From the NCBI GenBank assembly GCA_038142205.1, contig JAYQJO010000001.1, positions 1,984,001 to 2,048,000 of the forward strand: a stretch of DNA of 64,000 nt, written 5' to 3'. The notes beneath the pieces are model-generated. The model was given only the letters and a program-made list of their open reading frames with translations, was not told where the DNA came from and did no database searches. This DNA comes from UBA7359 sp038142205. GTDB lineage: Bacteria; Pseudomonadota; Gammaproteobacteria; Eutrophobiales; Eutrophobiaceae. This document shows positions 63,418-64,000 of the stretch, piece by piece (position 1 is the stretch's first letter; each line of letters begins with the position of its first letter). A program made the translations under genes and the position numbers.

Positions 63418-64000
63418 ATGGATTTCAATATAAAAAGTGGCAGCCCTGAAAAACAACGAACCGCCTGTGTCATCGTCGGCGTGTTTGAATCTAGACGACT
63501 TTCTGACGCGGCTAAAGCCATCGATGATGCCAGTGATAAACACTTATCTAATTTGATCCGACGTGGTGATATGGAAGGGAATAGAGGCCAATATCTGCTT
63601 TTACATAATGTCCCGGGCATGATCGCAGATCGCGTATTACTTATTGGTTGCGGCAAAGAAAGAGAAATAAACGACCGTACTTATCGCAAAATTATTGAAA
63701 ACAGTATCAAAGCGCTAAACAGCACCGGTTCACTGGAATGCGTAAATTACCTGACTGAATTAACCATCAAAGGACGCGATCACTCGTGGAAAATCCGACA
63801 AGCTGTACAGGTTGCTGAACATAGTTTGTATGAATTTAATGAATTAAAAACCAATAAAAAGAAAAACAGACGTCCTTTACGCAAAATTACATTGACAGTT
63901 CCAACGCGCAAAGAATTACCGAAAAGCGAAAAAGCAATGAATGAAGGTCGCGCTGTTGCAAACGGTATAAAACTCACTCGTGATCTTGCTAACAGACCTT
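63418..64000 (+). CDS. pepA: PepA, leucyl aminopeptidase (partial, N-terminal 194 residues)
   Basis: ATG at 63418 with GGAG five bases upstream. The visible N-terminal macro-like domain contains ACVIVGVFESRRLSDAAKAI, GQYLLLHNVPGMIADRVLLI and GCGKE; it runs into NEGRAVANGIKLTRDLANRP, just before the catalytic domain, which lies outside the window. In E. coli PepA is also a DNA-binding factor. Confidence 0.95.
   Translation, partial: MDFNIKSGSPEKQRTACVIVGVFESRRLSDAAKAIDDASDKHLSNLIRRGDMEGNRGQYLLLHNVPGMIADRVLLIGCGKEREINDRTYRKIIENSIKALNSTGSLECVNYLTELTIKGRDHSWKIRQAVQVAEHSLYEFNELKTNKKKNRRPLRKITLTVPTRKELPKSEKAMNEGRAVANGIKLTRDLANRP

Noticed and set aside
1..64000. CRISPR arrays, rRNA operons, IS elements, intact prophage
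   Set aside because: No regularly spaced short repeats, rRNA sequence, transposase or integrase coding sequence seen anywhere in the window.

Overview
The window is a chromosomal segment of a low-GC (visibly about 40% G+C) Gammaproteobacterium. The evidence is gene order: a mraZ-rsmH-ftsL-ftsI-murE-murF-mraY cluster, rsmI/lpoA/yraN/diaA/dolP, sspAB behind a three-gene cytochrome bc1 operon, degS-like/hisC/hisD/hisG/murA/ibaG/mlaC, queA-tgt-yajC-secD-secF, panBCD-folK-pcnB and lptF/lptG divergent from pepA. I cannot name the genus from sequence alone. The bc1 complex points to a respiring organism, and a BLUF protein suggests it senses blue light.

Layout. 1-7155 (minus): the division and wall cluster, driven by a recognisable promoter and a three-repeat MraZ operator. 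7457-13525: single genes around RNase P RNA (Sel1 protein, YtoQ, an MscS channel, a hydrolase, RsgA, BLUF, RsmI). 13593-17026 (plus): lpoA-yraN-diaA-dolP, linking peptidoglycan synthesis, initiation of replication and outer-membrane upkeep. 17293-25167: a spermidine-synthase-like protein, RapA, SspB/SspA and bc1. 25311-34587: a periplasmic protease, three histidine genes, MurA, IbaG, MlaC and a large RND/MMPL exporter. 34688-44207: GloA, PurN, a frameshifted PdxB, SecF/SecD, a YajC with an internal stop, then a DUF692 (MNIO) enzyme with a partner protein sitting between yajC and tgt-queA.

44319-54710 is the accessory region. A complete tRNA-Leu(CAA) is followed 7.1 kb later by a perfect 56-bp copy of its 3' half, which reads as an attL/attR pair. 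Between them lies a two-partner secretion locus (TpsB transporter and a TpsA adhesin with an exact 678-bp internal tandem duplication) but no integrase. A second module carries a DgcN-like (DUF1611) protein and an alanine/ornithine-racemase-like enzyme, and ends at a decayed third tRNA-Leu tail. From 54719 the core resumes: a CinA-like protein, pantothenate synthesis, a deoxynucleoside kinase, FolK, PcnB, an RDD protein, LptG, LptF and the start of PepA.

A cross-cutting caution: six genes (mscS-like, a small membrane protein, pdxB, the MNIO enzyme, tpsA and the racemase) are broken by shifts that all have the sign of lost bases, three of them in T/A homopolymers. This could be decay, slippage or sequencing error, so pseudogene calls here are provisional.
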